A stretch of 64,000 bases of DNA from Flavobacterium fluvii (GTDB lineage: Bacteria > Bacteroidota > Bacteroidia > Flavobacteriales > Flavobacteriaceae), in the NCBI RefSeq assembly GCF_900129545.1, contig NZ_FQWB01000002.1:1-64000 (forward strand), read 5' to 3'. Positions 28,638-37,719 of the stretch are shown piece by piece. Both the position numbers and the translations under genes were made by a program. The notes under the pieces were generated by a model. It had not been told where the DNA came from. It saw only the letters and a list, made by a program, of their open reading frames with translations, and did not search any database. Each line of letters begins with the position of its first letter. Position 1 is the first letter of the stretch.

Positions 28638-29084
28638 GATAGTAGAGTTGAATTGTTAGTACAAGTCGTAAAAGTAAGGCGTTTTTAGAAATTGAAGCAA
28701 TAATTAAGGAAATAAATTCGAAAGCTTTGCAAGAATCTTTGTTGGTTTTATAACTTATGATGGATTCTGAAATGGTGTTCAAGAGATTATTTTGCAGACT
28801 TTTTTATGGCGATTTTTTCATTTTGTCGAGCAGGGTTTCAGTTTCGATTTCTGAAATTGATTCGACTGTTTTTTTGAAAATTTTAATTTTAAAAACGAAA
28901 GTGAAAGTCCTTGTTTTTCTTTCAACGCCAAATCCTGTTTTCTTCCATCCGATGGTTTTGATTTTGGTTTCATTGCAAATTTTGAAGAAACTTTTTCAAT
29001 AACAAATGATGTTGTTTTAAAGTTCCTTACTTTTGGAAACGGATTGTAAAATGATAAAAGTTAACCCAAATAAAGTAGAAGGAA
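28638..29084. other. 447-bp intergenic stretch with no supportable gene
   Basis: Between divergent cysE and the Smr gene. It contains a plus-strand frame of 81 codons (28757-29002) and short minus-strand frames, including a lysine-rich one of about 50 codons. None shows a domain, signal peptide or a convincing start. I see no strong hairpin. It could hold promoters for both flanking genes or a decayed small gene. Confidence 0.5.
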
Positions 29085-29636
29085 ATGTTCAATAAAGGAG
29101 ATAAAGTTTCAGTTCTGGATGAAGCTATAAATGGAGTGGTGGTTTCGGTGAAAGATAAGGAGGTTACCATCGAAACCGAGGATGGTTTTATGATGACATT
29201 TTTTGTCAAAGAGTTGATTAAAATAAACGATTCCAGTGATTTAAAGAATGCTGTCGGAAGAATTAATGTAAGTGAGATTGCCAAGGAGAAAGAAATTCCA
29301 AAACCGAGAAGTTTTGTCAAAGAACGCAAAGACAAGCACGAAATTTCAGCTCCCGAATTTGATTTGCACATTGAAAAATTGGTCCCCAACAAGCGCGGAA
29401 TGTCCAATTATGACATCTTGACTTTGCAGTCGGAAACGGCAAAAAGACACATTGAATTTGCCATAAGAAATCGCATTCCGAAGATTGTTTTCATACACGG
29501 AGTTGGCGAAGGAATACTAAAATCGGAACTGGATTTTTTGTTGGGCAGGTATGATAATATTGTTTTCCAAGATGCCAATTATCAAAAATATGGATTGGGT
29601 GCCACTGAAGTTTTTATCAAACAAAACAACAAATAA
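29085..29636 (+). CDS. Smr-domain protein (DUF2027-type N-terminus)
   Basis: A 183-residue protein. An N-terminal SH3-like beta region (MFNKGDKVSVLDEAINGVVV) is followed by a C-terminal Smr domain with LDFDLH-like EFDLHIEKL and the nuclease signature IHGVGEGILKSEL. Smr domains, also found at the end of MutS2, are nicking endonucleases or RNA-binding modules. It is often labelled MutS-related in Flavobacteria, but there is no MutS ATPase. Single gene, terminated at 29682. Confidence 0.85.
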   Translation: MFNKGDKVSVLDEAINGVVVSVKDKEVTIETEDGFMMTFFVKELIKINDSSDLKNAVGRINVSEIAKEKEIPKPRSFVKERKDKHEISAPEFDLHIEKLVPNKRGMSNYDILTLQSETAKRHIEFAIRNRIPKIVFIHGVGEGILKSELDFLLGRYDNIVFQDANYQKYGLGATEVFIKQNNK

Positions 29637-29681
29637 TTTGTTTTTTCAAGTTGATAATTAAAACCTGAAAGCAAAAAATAA

Positions 29682-29720
29682 ACCGCAAATTAATCTTCGT
29701 TTGGAAGTTTAATTTGCGGT
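29682..29720. terminator. Bidirectional terminator between the Smr gene and the lipoprotein gene
   Basis: A 12-bp perfect stem (29682-29693 with 29709-29720) with a further CTTC/GAAG pairing inside, between convergent genes. Confidence 0.85.
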
Positions 29721-29749
29721 AAAATATAGTTGGAATTTGCGATTAAATT

Positions 29750-30718
29750 TTAGTTGGTTGTCGTCAACTCGCCATAGATGTAATTGTCGCCAAGACTGAA
29801 ATCGCTGTTGCCTTTCTTTAGAGTGGCTTTTTTGATAACGATGGTGTGTTTGTAGGCTGTCGTACCATTTTTTATTGTTGTAACTTCTATAATTCCACTA
29901 GTTCCAGCAACACCTTCCACGCCACGCCATTCTTCTTTTACTGCTGGAAGAATCGGAACCGATGTTCCACAAAAGTATCCGGGAGTAAGAACCCCATTGG
30001 AATACAAACGATAAGTAAGTATGTTTCTAAGGTTGCCAATTAATCCTGTTCTTGGTGTGTTTAAAGGCGTTTCCACGTTTACAATCAAACTTGGGTCAAT
30101 GTTGTCTATGGTCAATGCTTCGCTGCTAACGTAATTGTAAAGTTGTTTTGATGTTGGACATTGTTCCAGTGTTTGGTCAAAACCAAAAGGCAATGGCAAA
30201 GATGGGGTAACATAATCTCCAAAAGGAAATGTTTCATACACCTGTGTTCCATCGGTTTTTGCGAAAGTGATGTTCTTGAAAACAATATTGTGGTTGTAAC
30301 CCGTGATTCGGGTACTGTTGTCGGCTGTATTTGTCGATTTTACGGCTGTCGTGATTATTTGTATTTTACCAGATATTCCAGTCCATTGATCCGTCACGGC
30401 TGGCAATGCAGGTGGAATGGTGTTGCAGATGTTGTCTGCAGAAACTATCCCGTTATAAAAACGGTACACGACCCGATTAGTTGAATTGTCAATATCAATC
30501 AGGGTTGGACTTCCAGGAACAGTAGGGTCATTTACAAATGAAGTCTCTGGAATTTCAAGCAGTAAAGATTCTTTTTCTTTTAGTTTAAAGATGAGGTTGT
30601 TGGTAGTGCAACTTTGGGTTGCGGCATCTTCAAAATCAATGGTTTCCATTGTTAAATCACCATCATCACAACCGTTTAAAAATAAAACAAAAATCAACAA
30701 ACTGACAACTCTTTTCAT
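29750..30718 (-). CDS. Hypothetical lipoprotein with an internal duplication
   Basis: A 322-residue protein starting MKRVVSLLIFVLFLNGC, a lipoprotein signal peptide with a cysteine at the lipobox followed by DDGD, the acidic context linked to surface export in Bacteroidota. The open frame continues upstream to 30892, but the ATG at 30718 starts the signal peptide. The mature protein has two related halves: RFYNG..C..IPPALPAV..QWTGI and a later RLYSNG..C..VPILPAV..EWRGV, each followed by a beta-rich H-x-I-V block. Function unknown. Confidence 0.8.
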   Translation of the reverse strand: MKRVVSLLIFVLFLNGCDDGDLTMETIDFEDAATQSCTTNNLIFKLKEKESLLLEIPETSFVNDPTVPGSPTLIDIDNSTNRVVYRFYNGIVSADNICNTIPPALPAVTDQWTGISGKIQIITTAVKSTNTADNSTRITGYNHNIVFKNITFAKTDGTQVYETFPFGDYVTPSLPLPFGFDQTLEQCPTSKQLYNYVSSEALTIDNIDPSLIVNVETPLNTPRTGLIGNLRNILTYRLYSNGVLTPGYFCGTSVPILPAVKEEWRGVEGVAGTSGIIEVTTIKNGTTAYKHTIVIKKATLKKGNSDFSLGDNYIYGELTTTN

Positions 30719-30929
30719 CGTATAAAATATTTGGGTCAAAAATAGTGAAAAATTGACAATTGAGAGTAGAGAATTGCCAATTGATATTTCATAACTTTGT
30801 TCCAATGAAATCGCCATTAACAAATCGTTTGCGGAAGCAATTGTATAATCATCGAACTCCGATGAAAATAAAAGTTGTGAGATAAACACCAAAAAAATAA
30901 AGCGATACCATATATGACCGCTAAAAAAC

Positions 30930-30937
30930 TACTTTTG
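30930..30937 (+). promoter_or_regulatory. -7 box immediately before the cysteine desulfurase start codon
   Basis: TACTTTTG matches TAnnTTTG and ends only 5 nt before the ATG at 30943. With a normal box-to-start distance the transcript would begin at or next to the ATG, giving a leaderless or nearly leaderless mRNA. Confidence 0.5.
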
Positions 30938-30942
30938 CATAT

Positions 30943-32067
30943 ATGAAAAAAGTATATCTCGATAATGCATCCACCACGCAACTTCGCCCTGAAGTCGTTC
31001 AGGAAATGTCCAAAGTTTTGGCCGAAGATTACGGAAATCCATCGTCAACGCATAGTTTTGGGCGTAATGCCAAAAGCATTTTGGAGCTTTCCCGAAAGTC
31101 CATCGCCAAGCAGTTGAATACTTCGACTCAAGAAATTATTTTCACTTCTTGTGGTACCGAAGCCAATAACTGGATACTTCGCTCAGCGGTCAAGGATTTG
31201 AAAGTAAAGCGAATCATTACCAGCAAAATAGAACATCACGCTGTTTTATACGCCGTTCAGGCCTTGCAAAGGGAATACGATATTCAAGTGGATTATGTGG
31301 CGGTGAAGCCCAATGGTGAAATTGACATTACTGATTTAGTGGATTTGCTTTCGCAAGAAACCAAAACTTTGGTCAGCTTGATACACGTCAATAACGAAAT
31401 TGGAACTATTTTAAATTTAGACAAAGTAGGACGAATTTGCGAACAACACAATGCACTTTTTCATTCTGATACGGTTCAATCAGTCGGGAAAGCCAGAATC
31501 GATTTGCAGCATTTACCTGTTAATTTTATCACGGCCAGTGCACACAAATTCCACGGACCAAAAGGGGTCGGTTTTGCTTATGTGAAGAAAAACTCGGGAT
31601 TGCAACCCTTGTTTTTTGGTGGCGATCAAGAAAAAGGTTTGCGTCCCGGAACCGAAGCGATTCATCAAATTGCGGGAATGGCCAAAGCTTTGGAACTGTC
31701 CTATGCGAATCTGGAAGTAGAAAGAAATCATATAGCCGAATTAAAAAAATATGCAATCAGCCAACTTGAAATAGAGTTTCCTGCTTTTGAAATCAACGGA
31801 ATACAAGAGGGGTTTTACACGCTTTTAAACATTCGACTGCCTTTTTCCGATGATAAAACCGCAATGATTTTGTTTCATCTCGACATGAAAGGAATTGCCG
31901 TTTCCCGAGGCAGTGCCTGTCAAAGTGGAAGTACGAGACCTTCGCACGTTTTGGCAGAAATGCTTTCGAACGAAGATTTAAAGAAACCCAGTTTGCGCAT
32001 CTCCTTCAGTCATTACAATTCAAAAGAAGATGTCGATTTGTTGATTGAAGCTTTGAAAAGTATGTAA
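30943..32067 (+). CDS. Cysteine desulfurase (IscS/NifS family)
   Basis: A 374-residue class V aminotransferase-fold PLP enzyme that releases sulfur from cysteine for Fe-S clusters and thio-modified RNA. The PLP lysine is K202 in ASAHKFHGPKG. The persulfide cysteine is C326 in SRGSACQSGS, on a long loop typical of group I (IscS/NifS). No iscU or other Fe-S assembly gene is adjacent, so its partner is unknown. Confidence 0.92.
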   Translation: MKKVYLDNASTTQLRPEVVQEMSKVLAEDYGNPSSTHSFGRNAKSILELSRKSIAKQLNTSTQEIIFTSCGTEANNWILRSAVKDLKVKRIITSKIEHHAVLYAVQALQREYDIQVDYVAVKPNGEIDITDLVDLLSQETKTLVSLIHVNNEIGTILNLDKVGRICEQHNALFHSDTVQSVGKARIDLQHLPVNFITASAHKFHGPKGVGFAYVKKNSGLQPLFFGGDQEKGLRPGTEAIHQIAGMAKALELSYANLEVERNHIAELKKYAISQLEIEFPAFEINGIQEGFYTLLNIRLPFSDDKTAMILFHLDMKGIAVSRGSACQSGSTRPSHVLAEMLSNEDLKKPSLRISFSHYNSKEDVDLLIEALKSM

Positions 32068-32084
32068 ACAATAATATGAAAAAC

Positions 32085-32112
32085 AAAAAATCCGCCGAAA
32101 GCGGATTTTTTT
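32085..32112. terminator. Terminator after cysteine desulfurase
   Basis: An AAAAAATCCGC/GCGGATTTTTT stem (32085-32095 with 32101-32111) and a 5-nt loop between convergent genes; T-tract on the plus strand. Confidence 0.85.
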
Positions 32113-32131
32113 TTGGTAATTTAAATTGGGT

Positions 32132-34042
32132 TTATTTGGTTTTAGGTTCTTCTTTTTCGTTTTTGGCATCCATCATTTCCATTAATTTCATGCCCAAAAG
32201 TCCACTAATTCCTCCATCGGAACCGGAATTTCCGGAAATTAACACATCTGGAATCACCTTGATTTTGCCTTTTCCAATCTCTTCCGTGATTTTGTATTTG
32301 GTAAAATTATCGCCACCCATTGCGGAAACCTGCAATTGATAAGCTTCGGCAGTCGATTGACCAATCGCCTTGATTTTTTCCGCTTCGGCCAAACCGGTTT
32401 TCGAGATTCTTTCAGCTTCTGCGCTGGCGGTCAATTTTGTGGCTTCGGCTTGTGCTCCAGCTCTTGCTTTTGTGGCCTCCGCTTCGGCATTGGCACGCAT
32501 TTTAGTGGCTTCCGCTTCGGCATTTACGTTTAGTTTCAAACTCGTGGCATCTCCTTCGGCTTTTTTAACGGTGGCATCGGCAGTTCTTTGGGCGATTTCC
32601 ACACTTTGCGAGGCTTTCACGATTTCTTTTTGCATATCGGCAATGGCGGTTTCTTTTTCCACACCTTGGCGTTGTTCTTGCGCCATTCTTTGGGTTTGAT
32701 ACGTTTTTTGCTCTTCCTCGGCAATTTTTCTGTCGGTCAAGGTTTTCATCAATGATTCTGGAGGAACGATGTCTCCAATCAAGGTGTCGACGGCATTGAC
32801 ATTGTATTCATCCAAAACTACTTTAATGTGGTTTTTGGCAGATTCTTGACGTTCTTTTCTGGTCGAAAGAAACGAAATTACGTCACTTTCTTGAGCCGAG
32901 TTTCTAAAATAATTTCCAATGGTTGGTTCCAAAACTTGGGAAACCAAGTTGTTCATGCTTCCAAAACGGGCAATTACTTTTGGCGCTTCATTGGCAGGAA
33001 CGTGGATAATTTGGGATACATCCAGATTGAAAGGGAAACCATCTTTGGAGCGAACCGTTATCGTGGAAAGGTTTTGATCCAAGTTATGGGATTCACTTCT
33101 GGCATCGGCCCAGTTCAAAACCAGGTTGGTTGTAGGAACGGCTTCCAGTTTGGTTGTGTATTTGTTAAGTGCATATTTTCCTGGACCAAAAGGTTCCATC
33201 CATACTCCGCGTTGTCCTTTCGAAACAATATTTCCGTGTTTGAAAGTATCGCCAGTCACGTCTTTTCCGTCCTCGCCAATATAGGAAATCACGACGCCAA
33301 CATATCCAATTGGCACATCGGTCATTGGAGTTTGCTCAATTTGAATCGCCCAAGAATTGATGTAATAGGAACCGGCAAGCATCACTTGGGGTTGCAATCC
33401 ACGATTTCCACCGTTTTTCAAAAACTGGTCAAAATCCTGAAAGTTGTTGTGGTTGTCCACGAATTTACCGGCAATTTGTCCAATAGGAATAGGTTCGCCA
33501 TCCATCGCCGTCACGATTCCAACCATGTTTTCGGAAATCACGATTTGTGGAGTCACCACTACTTCAAACAGAAAAGTATTGATACGATAGGAGCCAGTTG
33601 TTATAAATGCCGACTGGCGTCCTTTTTGTCCGCCGTTGTCCAAAAATAAAGTGGCATCCTGAAAATTGTCGGAGCTTACTTTTTGGGCCAGAATTCGACC
33701 CGTTGGAATTTCGGCACCGTCTTTACTCAACAGCAATCCGATATTTCCTTCCGGGATAATGGTAAATGGAGTCATGTTTACGGCATATTGCCATGGCCAC
33801 ATTCCCCAATACAATCCTGGAGCCAATGTTTTTGCCTGAAAACCTGCTTCGCCTTTGGTGGCAATAATTCTGCCGTCCGGCAATGATTTTTCGGCTCCAA
33901 AGAGCACGAATTTTTTGGTTACCAAACCAATTCTGTCTTCCGGAACGATTACCATTCCAAAGAAAACACGCAAAACAAATTTGTAAAGAACCAAACACAA
34001 AAGCAATAATAGTAACCACCAAAAATCAATAAGAGTTGTCAT
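32132..34042 (-). CDS. Large SPFH/flotillin-like membrane protein with four N-terminal repeats
   Basis: A 636-residue protein. An N-terminal membrane segment (residues about 8-29, WWLLLLLLCLVLYKFVL) precedes about four related beta-rich units (about 31-95, 96-169, 170-242 and 243-306). Each has a xVPxGxVGxV start, and units 2 and 3 share NFQD..FL.NGG..G and GSYxIN. An SPFH (band 7) domain follows to about 430, then a long Ala/Glu coiled coil with EAEATKMRANAE-type heptads as in flotillins. It probably forms membrane-anchored oligomers or microdomains. The repeats are not a standard flotillin feature and recall vault-protein repeats. Confidence 0.85.
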   Translation of the reverse strand: MTTLIDFWWLLLLLLCLVLYKFVLRVFFGMVIVPEDRIGLVTKKFVLFGAEKSLPDGRIIATKGEAGFQAKTLAPGLYWGMWPWQYAVNMTPFTIIPEGNIGLLLSKDGAEIPTGRILAQKVSSDNFQDATLFLDNGGQKGRQSAFITTGSYRINTFLFEVVVTPQIVISENMVGIVTAMDGEPIPIGQIAGKFVDNHNNFQDFDQFLKNGGNRGLQPQVMLAGSYYINSWAIQIEQTPMTDVPIGYVGVVISYIGEDGKDVTGDTFKHGNIVSKGQRGVWMEPFGPGKYALNKYTTKLEAVPTTNLVLNWADARSESHNLDQNLSTITVRSKDGFPFNLDVSQIIHVPANEAPKVIARFGSMNNLVSQVLEPTIGNYFRNSAQESDVISFLSTRKERQESAKNHIKVVLDEYNVNAVDTLIGDIVPPESLMKTLTDRKIAEEEQKTYQTQRMAQEQRQGVEKETAIADMQKEIVKASQSVEIAQRTADATVKKAEGDATSLKLNVNAEAEATKMRANAEAEATKARAGAQAEATKLTASAEAERISKTGLAEAEKIKAIGQSTAEAYQLQVSAMGGDNFTKYKITEEIGKGKIKVIPDVLISGNSGSDGGISGLLGMKLMEMMDAKNEKEEPKTK

Positions 34043-34192
34043 ATTTTTAATATTAAATTACATATCAAAAATAGAATTTTTTTTGAATTTTACTACAAAA
34101 AATAAATAATTTAACGTTTGAATAATCTTACTAATGATTGCTGTTTGATAAAAAAATCATCAGTAACTTAACCGAACCTCTGCGCAGACAAA

Positions 34193-35197
34193 CTACTTGA
34201 CTTTGACAACAACTTTTCCTCTTGAACGGCCTGTTTCAACGTAAGACAATGCTTCATTTGTTTGCTCAAACGGAAACACGTTATCAATGACAGGTTTAAT
34301 GACACCAGCTTCAATCAGTTTTGTGATTTCACCTAATTGTTTGCCTTCTGCTCTCATAAACAAGAACACGAAATTTGTACTAAGCTTCTTTGCTTTTTTC
34401 TTGGTGCCTAAACTAATCAATTTCGTAACTAATTTTAAATACCAAGGCAAACCAATTGCAGTTGCGAACTCAGGTGTAGGTGGACCGACTAATGATATAA
34501 GTTGTCCACCTGATTTTAATATGCGTAAAGATTTTTCAAGTATTTTTGTGTCTTTATTGCTGTGCAACACCAAATCATACTCTTTTAATTTGGTTTCAAA
34601 ATCTTCGGTTTTGTAATCAATAATAAGGTCAGCACCAAGACTTTTTACTAAATCAATATTTTTTGTACTTGTAGTTGTAGCAACAAAAGCTCCTAAATAT
34701 TTTGCCAACTGAATAGCGAATGTGCCAACACCACCCGAACCTGCTTGAATAAAAACCTTTTGACCTTTTTTTACATTCGCAATTTCGACAAGTGCCTGCC
34801 AAGAAGTTAAACCAACCAACGGGATGGAAGCAGCTTCTTCCATTGATAGATTTTTTGGTTTTAACGCCACGTCATTTTCATCAATAGAAATGAATTCGGC
34901 AAAAGTACCAACTCTATAATCTGATGGACGAGAATATACTTCATCGCCAATTTTGAATTTGCTAACTTTTGGACCTACTTTGGTAACGACACCAGCCACA
35001 TCGTGACCATTTACAAATGGTGGCTTGTAGGGTAAAAACAGTTTGAAATCGCCATTTCTAATAAGTGAATCCAGCGAGTTGACACCCGCAGCATAAACTT
35101 GCACCAAAACATCATTTTCTTTTAAAGTGGGTTCAGCCCAATCCGTTAAATGCAATTTTTCTTTTTTGCCGTAGCTCTTTACTATAAATGCTTTCAT
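34193..35197 (-). CDS. NADP-dependent oxidoreductase, quinone-oxidoreductase-like (MDR superfamily)
   Basis: A 334-residue medium-chain reductase. An N-terminal GroES-like domain (AGVNSLDSLIRNGDF, FVNGHDVAGVV) precedes a Rossmann domain with GSGGVGTFAIQLAKYLGA. No structural or catalytic zinc cysteines are apparent, so it belongs to the zinc-free quinone oxidoreductase or enone reductase group. It starts 25 bp after the SDR gene and both lie divergent from an HxlR regulator, suggesting a quinone or electrophile response. Confidence 0.88.
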   Translation of the reverse strand: MKAFIVKSYGKKEKLHLTDWAEPTLKENDVLVQVYAAGVNSLDSLIRNGDFKLFLPYKPPFVNGHDVAGVVTKVGPKVSKFKIGDEVYSRPSDYRVGTFAEFISIDENDVALKPKNLSMEEAASIPLVGLTSWQALVEIANVKKGQKVFIQAGSGGVGTFAIQLAKYLGAFVATTTSTKNIDLVKSLGADLIIDYKTEDFETKLKEYDLVLHSNKDTKILEKSLRILKSGGQLISLVGPPTPEFATAIGLPWYLKLVTKLISLGTKKKAKKLSTNFVFLFMRAEGKQLGEITKLIEAGVIKPVIDNVFPFEQTNEALSYVETGRSRGKVVVKVK

Positions 35198-35222
35198 CTT
35201 TTATTTGTTTTTTGAAATTGGA

Positions 35223-35987
35223 TCAAAGTAATTGTTTTAAACTTTCTTTAGAATTTACAATGCCAAAAGCAACTTTGGGCCACAATCTATTGACAATATA
35301 AAGCAGTTTTGTATCGCCAACCCTGATGGTAAATTGATTTTTTTTCAGACCAACAATAAGTGCTTTTACAAGTTTTTCGGGTGTCAATTTTTTATCATTT
35401 CTTGTTGCTGTCATTTCAGTTTTCACTACAGGAGGCAAAAGCTCAAATACTTTGACATTATTTTGCATAACTTCCAAGTGTTTTCTAAGTGTTTCGGTAT
35501 AAAAACGAAGAGCCACTTTAGATGCAGAATAAGTTGCTTCATTTACCGAAGGAACGTATGCAAGCAATGAAGTTGTATTGATAATAGCACTTTCTTTTTT
35601 TGATTTCAACATCTCAATAAAAAGATTATTTAAACGAATGACACCAAAATAATTAACATTCATTTCATATTCGGCATCTGTTAAATGACTGTCGCTTTTT
35701 ATTCCCAAATTTGATGACAATTTTAATACACCAGCATTATTGTATAAAATGTCAATTCCTCCCAATCTTTCAATTTGTTGAAAAAGTGAAATAGCATCCT
35801 CTTCAATTGCAACATCACTTTTTATGGCAATTATCATAGGATGTTTTTGTTTGATTTTATCCAATTTTATTTGGTCTCTACCGGTAATAATGACTTTTGA
35901 ACCTTCATTTAGAAATTGGTTTACGGCTTCTAATCCTATACCAGCAGTACCGCCTGTAATTAAGACTGTTTTATTTTTTAATTCCAT
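35223..35987 (-). CDS. Short-chain dehydrogenase/reductase
   Basis: A 254-residue SDR. The cofactor motif TGGTAGIGLEA is at the N-terminus, NNAG reads LYNNAGV, and the catalytic Ser and YxxxK are in NTTSLLAYV and ATYSASKVAL. Substrate unknown; it resembles DltE-like classical SDRs. It is the first gene of the unit controlled from the 36014-36046 region. Confidence 0.88.
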   Translation of the reverse strand: MELKNKTVLITGGTAGIGLEAVNQFLNEGSKVIITGRDQIKLDKIKQKHPMIIAIKSDVAIEEDAISLFQQIERLGGIDILYNNAGVLKLSSNLGIKSDSHLTDAEYEMNVNYFGVIRLNNLFIEMLKSKKESAIINTTSLLAYVPSVNEATYSASKVALRFYTETLRKHLEVMQNNVKVFELLPPVVKTEMTATRNDKKLTPEKLVKALIVGLKKNQFTIRVGDTKLLYIVNRLWPKVAFGIVNSKESLKQLL

Positions 35988-36013
35988 ATTCTATTTTTTT
36001 TAATTAAAGTAAT

Positions 36014-36046
36014 TATATTTGCTTGCAAATTGCAAGTGCAAATATA
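36014..36046. promoter_or_regulatory. Divergent promoter pair facing a shared palindromic operator
   Basis: A plus-strand -7 box TATATTTG (36014-36021) and an identical minus-strand box (36039-36046, read as its complement) face each other. Between them lies CTTGCAA-A-TTGCAAG (36022-36036), a perfect 7-bp-arm dyad. The plus box would drive hxlR and the minus box the SDR-oxidoreductase genes. A protein bound at the dyad would block both starts, giving autoregulation plus target repression. Confidence 0.65.
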
Positions 36047-36086
36047 CAAACAACTTTCAAAATGCAAGTTAATTTTAAAATATTTT

Positions 36087-36521
36087 ATGGAAGCAAATAA
36101 AAAAAGGTCAGACTGCCCATTGAGTTGTTCGCTTGACGTATTTGGCGACAAGTGGTCATTGCTTATCATTAGGGACTTAATGTTTTTTCAAAAATCAACC
36201 TACAACGACTTTTTAAAATCAGCTGAAGGAATTGCAACGAACATTTTAGCATCAAGACTGAAGGGACTTGAAGAAAATGGAATAATAGAAAAATCTGTAC
36301 ACCCCGACAGCAAAGCAAAAATTTTGTACAGACTGACGCCAAAAGGGATTGACTTATTGCCCATAATTATGGAAGTTTACATTTGGTCGGACAAATATTA
36401 TGAAATGCCAGCCGAGTTAAAAGCGACAATCAAAGAAGCAAAGAACGACAAGGACAAATTTGTAAAACTGGTTACGAAAGAATTGAAAAGCAAAATGACC
36501 GAGAAAAAAGGCAACAGCTAG
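36087..36521 (+). CDS. HxlR-family transcriptional regulator with N-terminal cysteines
   Basis: A 144-residue winged-helix MarR-like regulator of the HxlR/DUF24 family, with GDKWSLLIIRDL and the recognition region LASRLKGLEENGIIEK. Cysteines C10 and C14 (CPLSC) precede the DKW motif at the place of the redox-sensing cysteine in YodB, QorR and HypR. The frame opens at 36030, but ATG at 36087 (MEANKKRSD) gives the family start. It is divergent from the oxidoreductase genes it probably represses. Confidence 0.88.
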   Translation: MEANKKRSDCPLSCSLDVFGDKWSLLIIRDLMFFQKSTYNDFLKSAEGIATNILASRLKGLEENGIIEKSVHPDSKAKILYRLTPKGIDLLPIIMEVYIWSDKYYEMPAELKATIKEAKNDKDKFVKLVTKELKSKMTEKKGNS

Positions 36522-36609
36522 TTTGGCAATATGGTGGGTTTAGGCTTGATTTGAATTTGGTTTTGAGTCTTGCTAATGTTAAAAAGCAAAACAGGATTAT
36601 CTGCATTAG

Positions 36610-37518
36610 TTATTTGGTTCTCAACTTAGCTAGTTCTTCGAATAATTCTTTCTCTTTTTCAGAAAGATTTGTGGGAATCACGATTTGGTAGGTAATGTAT
36701 AAATCGCCAAACACGCCTTCTTTTTTATAAACGGGAAATCCTTTGCTTTTCAGTTTTGCCTTGGTGCCGTTTTGGGTTCCGGGCAAAACTTTGAGTTTTA
36801 CTTTGCCGTCAAAAGTATCGACGGTTATTTCTCCGCCCAAGACGGCAGTGTATAAATTCACGTTCACGATGGAATGAAGATTGTGTTTTTCCAACTTGAA
36901 TTTGGTGTGATTTTCAATGGTGAAGGTAATGTACAAATCCCCTTTTGGACCGCCATTTCGACCTTCGCCGCCCATTCCATTGATTTTTATGACTTGGCCG
37001 TTTTCAACGCCGGCAGGAATGGTAAGCCTAATGTTTTTGCCGTTGATGGTCAATTCCCGTTTTTGGGTGGTGTAAACGTCTTTCAAGTCAAGATGCAATT
37101 CGGCATTGTAATCGCCTCCTTTGGATTGCGCTGTTCGGCTTCTTCCGCTTCCAGCACGACTTCCAAACATGGATTCAAAAAAATCGGAATAATCGCCGCC
37201 ACCGGAGAATCCTCCAAATCCTCCAAATCCTCCTTGTTGACCGCCACGACCTTGGTATTGTCGCTGCTGTTGTGCTTTTTCGAATTCTTCGGAATGTTGC
37301 CAGTTTTCGCCGTATTGATCGTATTTTTTGCGATTTTCGGGATGGCTCAATACCTCGTTGGCTTCGTTGATTTCCTTGAATTTTTGTTCAGCTTCCTTGT
37401 TGTCGGGATTGAGGTCGGGATGGTATTTACGGGCGAGTTTTCGGTATGCTTTTTTGATGTCGGCATCCGTTGCGGTTTTATCTATTCCCAATATTTTGTA
37501 GTAGTCTATAAATGCCAT
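36610..37518 (-). CDS. DnaJ-family co-chaperone (CbpA-like)
   Basis: A 302-residue class II J-protein. The J domain (residues 1-70) has the HPD motif in [11 protein letters not shown] Gly/Phe-rich linker ([15 protein letters not shown]) leads to the C-terminal peptide-binding domains. There is no zinc-finger region, so it is CbpA/DnaJ2-like rather than DnaJ itself. The open frame reaches 37581, but ATG at 37518 ([11 protein letters not shown]) is the family start. No hsp70 gene is adjacent. Confidence 0.9.
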   Translation of the reverse strand: MAFIDYYKILGIDKTATDADIKKAYRKLARKYHPDLNPDNKEAEQKFKEINEANEVLSHPENRKKYDQYGENWQHSEEFEKAQQQRQYQGRGGQQGGFGGFGGFSGGGDYSDFFESMFGSRAGSGRSRTAQSKGGDYNAELHLDLKDVYTTQKRELTINGKNIRLTIPAGVENGQVIKINGMGGEGRNGGPKGDLYITFTIENHTKFKLEKHNLHSIVNVNLYTAVLGGEITVDTFDGKVKLKVLPGTQNGTKAKLKSKGFPVYKKEGVFGDLYITYQIVIPTNLSEKEKELFEELAKLRTK

Positions 37519-37719
37519 TTTACAATGTTTTTCTAAATTATTATTATCAAGATTGGTGTAATAATAGTGTCGAACATTCAAAATGTATGTTTTTCTTTAA
37601 CACACAAATAATCGTAATTGTTTTGGCTTGTTTTACCCTCAAATTTAATCATTTCTGCCTTGTTAGAAAAGGAATAAAAGGTTTTATTACAGAGAGTTAT
37701 TCTTCTTTTTGTGGATTTT

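Noticed and set aside
28757..29002. Plus-strand frame of 81 codons in the cysE-Smr gap
   Set aside because: No domain, signal or membrane pattern; the opposite strand has equally poor frames, and the sequence looks like AT-rich spacer. Kept as an empty intergenic region.
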